This document shows positions 58,674 through 64,000 of a DNA stretch of 64,000 bases, in pieces. Position numbers and translations under genes: made by a program. Source of the stretch: Patellaria atrata CBS 101060 (Eukaryota > Ascomycota > Dothideomycetes > Patellariales > Patellariaceae); contig MU006089.1 in the NCBI GenBank assembly GCA_010093705.1, positions 1,490,455-1,554,454 of the forward strand. The letters run 5' to 3'. The notes beneath the pieces are model-generated. The model was not told the origin of the DNA and did not search any database. It was given only the letters and a program-made list of their open reading frames with translations. Every line of letters begins with the position of its first letter. Position 1 is the first letter of the stretch.

Positions 58674-61600
58674 ATGGCAACCCCTCAAGTTCCTCCTCGT
58701 CCGAATCGTTCTCAGGTAGCGGCCCCGGTTCAGTCATCCGGAATCGCGCTCGATATGCCTCCAATTCCTCCACGTCCCAAGCGCAATGTTAACAGATCTA
58801 TTTCACCGAACCGTCATCACTTTGACCGCTCTCCCCTCAATGATCCCTCCTTCATATATCATCCGAATCAAAAGCGTGGCGATGGCTTGATTCATGGCCA
58901 TAGCAACCTCTCCGTAGCCGATCTTCCAAGACGTCCTCCAAGCGTTACACTTCCCTCGGTAGGGCAAGAAGGCAGTGAATATGCCAATATACATGAGTCC
59001 GATACTGAAAAGGACAGCCCTCCAGAGCAGACTAAGGCCATTTCTAAGGACCTGCCTCTTTATGCTCCGACTGCTTCGTTACCTGTATCCTCAGCTAAGT
59101 CGAGGATCGCTACGGTAACTCGTACCGATTCTGACCAGGCTGCGGCTGCGGGTATCGGGAAGGCTACTGGAGGGTCTGATCAAGGCAAGAAGAAGCGTTC
59201 CGGCTCTTCTGCGGGCAACAGCACTCGTCCACCCTCTCTTTTCAAAGAGGGGGACGATGAACTGGGCATTCCCGAGATTGGCCTACAAGTGCCTATGTAT
59301 AAGAATGCCGGTGATGTTCAAGCTCCAACCCCCGGACCTTACGATCAAAACCGTACTTCTGGCATCGGGTTCTTCAACAACGGTAGTGGGACCAGTGTCC
59401 GTCATCACGGACGTACCAAGAGTGGTAGAGAGGTCTTTGCCGGTCCTCCCGGTAGTTATGGTATGCATGGACATGGGCATGGACATCTTTCTACGGATCC
59501 CTTTGAACAGGCATGGTACGAAAAGCATCCAGATGCGTTCCATAAGGAAAAGCAAGGAGAATACGGCCCTAAAATTTCAGACGGGCGGAAGGATTGGGTC
59601 CTTAGTAGTGATGATCTTAACAAGCTCGTACATAAAGGGCATGGATTGGGTAAGCCGTGGGCAGTACGCCTGCCGCAAACCGTTTCATACTAATTCACAT
59701 TTAGGTACTGCCCCTGAAACCGTCGGTACACCCGATGAGCAGATCGGCTATATAGCATCCGAGCAATTTGCTCAGAGGATTACAACTCCTCGTCCACGAT
59801 CGGGTAGCGTCCAGAAACCTAGATCGAGTAGTACTCATGCAGAATCTCCCCTGAGAGCTTCTTTCTCTGCCAATGAGATGGAACGAAAAGAATCCCGGAC
59901 CAGCAAAGCGGGTTCCGAGTATGCGTTGGAAAGTGAGGTGGAAGATGAAGATGTTATTCATGTTGACCCGCCGTCTCGTCGAACCAGCCTCTATGATCCA
60001 GCTGCTTCTTCCTCCAATCTAGACTTACCCTCCTCAAATACTCCCCTCGAGGGAAGTTGGATTGAGGATAGGAGTTACGGAACCCCTATCCTCGCAGCTG
60101 ACGAAGTTGCAAAGCATCCTCCACCGGAGTTCTTACAACCTGCCGTATCGCCAGAGGAAGCTCGTCGTCCGTATCATCTTGATGGTGAGGCCTCCCCCGG
60201 TTATAGTAGCCAAAGACGATCAAATAGTAGACCCAATAGTCGACCAGGCAGCATCCATGGAGGCACAAATGAGCTTTCTAGGTATCACAGTCACGACGAG
60301 TATAATAGGACTGCCACTCCTCTTCATGATGTTAAGGAATATGAGCCACTTTTTCCAGAAGATGATGAACATCCCAAGAAACCACAGAATGCTGCTGATA
60401 AACTAAAGCGCCCTGAGAACTTCGCTAGGCACCAGTTTCCAAGTCAAGACGTTTGGGAAGATGTTGCACCGAGCTTACAATATACAACAACTGTTGACAG
60501 TCCGCAATTGCCTGACGAAGAGCCTGCGCCAGTTCCTGAAAAGCAGCCTCCTGGGAGGACCTTTGAATCACCCGAAACTGAAGCGGAACGGAAGAACAAC
60601 GTGACAAAAGAAGATAAGGAGAGCTTTTTGTCCGATCATACCAAAAAGTTTGCCAAAGGTCGGTTTAACAAGGATGTCCTTGGTGATATGAAAGGGCGTC
60701 CTGGAATGCAACACAGGTTTCCAAGTCAAGATATCTGGGAAGACGCTCCAGACCATGGACAACTGGTTGCAACTGTCGGCGAAGATGAGGTCACAAGTCC
60801 GCAAAGTTTAATACCCGAAGACACATCTGGGGATACGGAAAGTTATGAGGCTGTACCTTCAGCTAAGGCACTATTAAAACAACCTCCGGTACCAGCTCGC
60901 CCTGCTAAGGAACAGAAAGATACATCACCTACAGAGAAGAAAGCTCCGCATATACCTGGCCGGCCGAAACCCCAAATTCCCACGAGACCCGGTAAAAAGA
61001 CCGTAGAGGGTGAATATGCGAGTGAACCGCCCGCTCCCAAACCGAAACCAACAGTACCAACCAAAATTGGAAGTAAAATAGCATCTCTCAAAGATGGTTT
61101 CATGAAGGATCTGAATAACCGCCTTCAGCTTGGTCCACAAGCTCCCAAATCTCAGGAGCCTGCAAAGGAAGAGCAGGTCGAGGAGAAGGAGAAGACGCCA
61201 CTCTCTGACGCCAGAAAAGGACGCGCAAAGGGACCGCAGAGAAGAAAACCTGCCGCGTCACCTTCCGGCCTCTCGCATGAGTTCAAACCTGTGCCTTCCT
61301 TCTCAATCTCGATGCCACAGACAATCTTCTCGATCAATGAAGAAGGTGAGGTAGAGATACCTACCGATGAGAAGACCCCGATCGCCGAGCGCAAGTCTTT
61401 CGTATCTCGTTCTTCGGAAGAAGATCAACCTGCCCCACCCGCTAACACGATAAACCTACTCACGCCAGAGATGGGACCTGCGGGGAAATCGGATCTACCA
61501 ACCCCGAACTCTGAAAGGAGTGATCCTCTAGCCTCGTCAGGGTTGATCCCGAAGTCTGCTGAGGAGCAAAAGCCTGCGGCTGAGGAGTCGTCATCACCAT

Positions 61601-61806
61601 CCGAAAAGCAGACGGACGAGGCAAGCATTCAGACTGGGGAGTTGAATATTTCGATTCCCCATGAGAAAGGAGAGAAGAAGGATCTGTCGGTATATCTTGA
61701 CGGAAGAGCCGACAAGGAGGGAACGGTTGTCGTGCAGGATGGTGTAGAGCACGTAGGAGATGAGGATGGATTAGGGGGTATCAAGAAGACTGGGAGTGGG
61801 CTGTGA
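58674..61806 (+). CDS. AIM21: AIM21-like actin-patch protein
   Basis: Large disordered protein of the AIM21 family. In yeast AIM21 works with Tda2 and capping protein at cortical actin patches during endocytosis. Exons 58674-59649 and 59705-61806 give 1025 residues. The start has Pro-rich PPxPxR motifs (ATPQVPPRPNRSQ; PPIPPRPKR) suited to SH3 binding. PHH-rich patch HGHGHGH and WYEKHPDAFHKEKQGEYGP lie around residues 262-300. A conserved RFPSQDxWED motif occurs twice (HQFPSQDVWEDVAP near 580; HRFPSQDIWEDAPD near 680). SKIASLKDGFMKDLNNRLQLGP near 800-822 is the best conserved block of the family C-terminus. The 55-base intron restores GHGLGTAPETVGTPDEQIG. Confidence 0.88.
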
Positions 61807-62408
61807 AGTGAGAATTGGATAAGAGGGACCAATTATTACGGAAAATTTCCACTTGGGTAGGGGTGTTTGGGTGATATTGATAGATGAAAATTCTCCTTAT
61901 TCATTCCTTTTATGTTCAGATTTCTAAGCTCTAATCAAGACTTCATGCAAGTAAGCACTCTATTTACGCCCACCCTATGTCGATTACGCATCTCTATACG
62001 CGTCTTTTGTCATTCGATATTACGCGGACGACTTCCGTGTGTTAGTAAGACTTTGGTGATGCGAAGGTACTCAATTATTCAATTACGGTCCGACGAGAAG
62101 CGAAGGCGGGCGATTCGGGAGACGAGATGCCGATCGAGGGGGTAGAGTGTGGGACAGGGGTAGCTACGTCAGGATAGACCTATATTTACGAGTATCAATC
62201 CCCGGCGTACAACAATTTCCATCTCACGATCATAGTCCTTTACGTTTAATACCTTCCTACTACTCTACACATTCTCCCCATCTATACTGTATCCCTCCTA
62301 TCCATTTGAGCTAGACCTGTCTTCAAACCCAACGCAATCCCGACCCACATAGCTTTTCCACTTATCACCACCTCGAGCAGAAGTATAGACGAAACCAATT
62401 CCTCCACA
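61807..62408. other. Intergenic, AIM21 / oxidoreductase
   Basis: No gene recognised. It contains the AIM21 3' end and the promoter of the next gene. Confidence 0.5.
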
Positions 62409-63404
62409 ATGTCCACATTCAAAGTCGAAGACTGGTCCCAAGGACCCCAACTCTCCGAATTAGACCCCCTCCCCTCCCCTTCCGACTTAGAGGTGCAACT
62501 CGACCTCGTCGCCACCGCCCTCCACCCCGTCGTCCGCTCCCGCGCCTCCGGCCAACACTACTCAGCGCGACAGCTCCCCCACACCGTCGGCGTCGACGGC
62601 GTCGGAAGAACGAAAGACGGCGACCTAGTCTACTTCACGACCTTCAGCCAGTCCGGCGGCAGCTTCGCCACCCAGCTCACCGTGCCCAAAGCAAACATCA
62701 CCCCGATCCCGACGGCCCTGCTCCACGAGAGCCGCGAGCACGCCATCGACCTCGTCGCCGAAAACGATCTCAGCGACACGAACGCCGCGGTCAAGGTCGC
62801 CGCAGGCGTCAACCCCGCCATGGCGAGCTACATGGCGATTCGCACGCGCACGACCGCTCTCCCGAAAGGATTCACGGCGCTCATACTCGGCGCGACGAGC
62901 GCGGCGGGGAGAGCCGCCATACACATCGCGCGGCACCTGGGTGCGGGGAAGGTGTTCGGACTCGCGCGGAACCAGGGCGCGTTGGATACGTTGGGTCTCG
63001 ACCGGTCCATCGTGCTTAAGGACCCGGCGGCCGAGACTGAGTTCGGGGATCTGAGGCGCGTGGATCTCGTGCTCGATTTCCTGTACGGGGAGCCCGTCCG
63101 AGCTGTTTTCGCTGCTCTGCCTCCCTTCCGACCTATCCAGTACGTGCAGATTGGCTCTTTGGCTGGTCAGTCTATCGATTTGCCGTCGGCGCTGCTGAGG
63201 GGGAAGGATGTTACGCTTCGAGGGGCGGGGCCGGGGGCTTGGAGGTTCGATCAGTTGCAGGCGGAGTTACCGGGGTTGTTGGAGGCGATGGTGGGGTTGA
63301 AGGGGCCGGAGACGAGGACGGTGAGGTTCGAGATGGTGGAGGAGGAGTGGGGGAAGAAAGAGGGGAGGGAGAGGTTGGTGTTTGTCGGTAATGGGGGCAA
63401 GTAG
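62409..63404 (+). CDS. MDR-family oxidoreductase (quinone reductase-like)
   Basis: Single-exon gene of 331 residues. The nucleotide-binding region reads FTALILGATSAAGRAAIHIARHLGAGKVFGLARN near residues 155-190 in separated motifs, typical of zinc-independent medium-chain dehydrogenases/reductases. An N-terminal GroES-like part is suggested by VQLDLVATALHPVVRSRASG and HTVGVDGVGRTKDGDLVYF. No zinc-binding Cys/His set is present. The substrate cannot be told. Codon use is strongly G/C-ending, in contrast to AIM21 next door. Confidence 0.85.
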   Translation: MSTFKVEDWSQGPQLSELDPLPSPSDLEVQLDLVATALHPVVRSRASGQHYSARQLPHTVGVDGVGRTKDGDLVYFTTFSQSGGSFATQLTVPKANITPIPTALLHESREHAIDLVAENDLSDTNAAVKVAAGVNPAMASYMAIRTRTTALPKGFTALILGATSAAGRAAIHIARHLGAGKVFGLARNQGALDTLGLDRSIVLKDPAAETEFGDLRRVDLVLDFLYGEPVRAVFAALPPFRPIQYVQIGSLAGQSIDLPSALLRGKDVTLRGAGPGAWRFDQLQAELPGLLEAMVGLKGPETRTVRFEMVEEEWGKKEGRERLVFVGNGGK

Positions 63405-63785
63405 GTCAGAATGAATGAGGAGGGCTCGTTTTGAGGGGAAGGTAGGCTGGGCTTGTGATGGCGTGGTGTAATATTAGCGAAGCTCAATCAGTTGTCACTT
63501 TAAGTGGGCGTATAGGACGAAATAAATTATAGGTGAAAGATGCTAGTTGAGTCAAGAGAAAGAAGACCGACATGTCGGTCATGACTTCGTATAGTTATTA
63601 ATATATATACAACGAATGACAAGCAGTAGCTAGCTTTTGAAGATACTCCAAACCACGCACATATGTTCCAAAGCGCTCAACGCGGAGATCCAGCTCTTAC
63701 CAAAATGATGACTCTCGGCAGCAGCACTCTGTAGAGAATGAGCTCAGCTCGCAGATACACCTGCATGTATCTAAGTGAGGGAAGA
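63405..63785. other. Convergent intergenic region
   Basis: It lies between the 3' ends of the oxidoreductase and the CBM1 protein. No gene recognised. Confidence 0.5.
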
Positions 63786-64000
63786 CTAGACGCATTGAAA
63801 GTAGTACGGGTTCCACTCCTTGCAAGTCGACCCGGCCGCACACGTCTTGGAACCGATATAGTTGATCCCACCACACTGTCCATACTTCGCGACAGCGCCA
63901 GCCACCGGGCTCGGAGCCGGCGCTGTAGTCACCGGCTTCGTGACGAGAGTGGTAGGCTTAGGGGCAACCGGAGCCTTGGAGGTAGTGACAGGAGCAGCGA
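63786..64000 (-). CDS. C-terminal CBM1 module of a secreted plant-wall enzyme (partial)
   Basis: Only the last 71 codons plus stop are in the window; the gene continues past the right edge. A Pro/Thr/Ala/Val linker ([22 protein letters not shown]) leads into a family 1 carbohydrate-binding module: [32 protein letters not shown], then TAG. The four Cys and the aromatic row (Y, W/Y, Y) that stacks on cellulose are present. Such modules sit on fungal cellulases, xylanases, esterases and oxidative enzymes, so the catalytic part cannot be named. Confidence 0.92.
   Translation of the reverse strand, partial: AAPVTTSKAPVAPKPTTLVTKPVTTAPAPSPVAGAVAKYGQCGGINYIGSKTCAAGSTCKEWNPYYFQCV

Overview
The window is nuclear DNA of a filamentous ascomycete (Pezizomycotina). 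The evidence is many 49-60 bp GT-AG introns with CTAAC/TTAAC branch sites, orthologues of fungus-specific proteins (YAK1, SCH9, AIM21, TVP18, RSC7, a fungal class of GPCR), and a fungal cellulose-binding module (CBM1) cut by the right edge. Gene spacing and protein flavour would fit a leotiomycete, but the sequence does not prove the class. I found no intact transposon, tRNA or CRISPR. There is one 100-N assembly gap.

Layout. 1-7.5 kb: NOT1, the CCR4-NOT scaffold. 8.3-9.8 kb: a decayed F-box gene. 10.4-16.9 kb: an unknown gene, a CCDC174-like gene divergent from homoserine dehydrogenase (HOM6), and an acidic unknown protein. 19-28 kb: a dense housekeeping block with YAK1 kinase, eIF3c (NIP1), ESCRT-II SNF8 and ribosomal protein L7; one L7 intron carries a box C/D snoRNA. 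28-33.5 kb: a gene-poor 5.4 kb stretch before a CLG1/Pho80-type cyclin gene. 36.8-39.5 kb: a seven-helix receptor with a long tail, followed by the assembly gap. 40-42 kb: RSC7/NPL6. 44.4-48 kb: SCH9. 48.8-49.8 kb: a MaoC-type enoyl-CoA hydratase whose peroxisomal signal lies beyond an in-frame stop. 50-56 kb: an unknown repeat-motif protein, a cyclin L-like gene divergent from NTF2, and TVP18. 58.7-63.4 kb: AIM21 and an MDR-family oxidoreductase. 63.8 kb to the edge: the CBM1 protein.

These are separate eukaryotic transcription units, not operons. Several are growth and nutrient regulators (YAK1, SCH9, the GPCR, the PCL-type cyclin, NOT1, eIF3c, L7). That is a loose theme and not evidence of a cluster. 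The observations most worth following are the L7 intronic snoRNA with a 13-nt match to 25S rRNA, the hydratase with a stop codon before a conserved C-terminus ending in SRL, a GC-AG intron in YAK1, and an alternative 3' end of RSC7.
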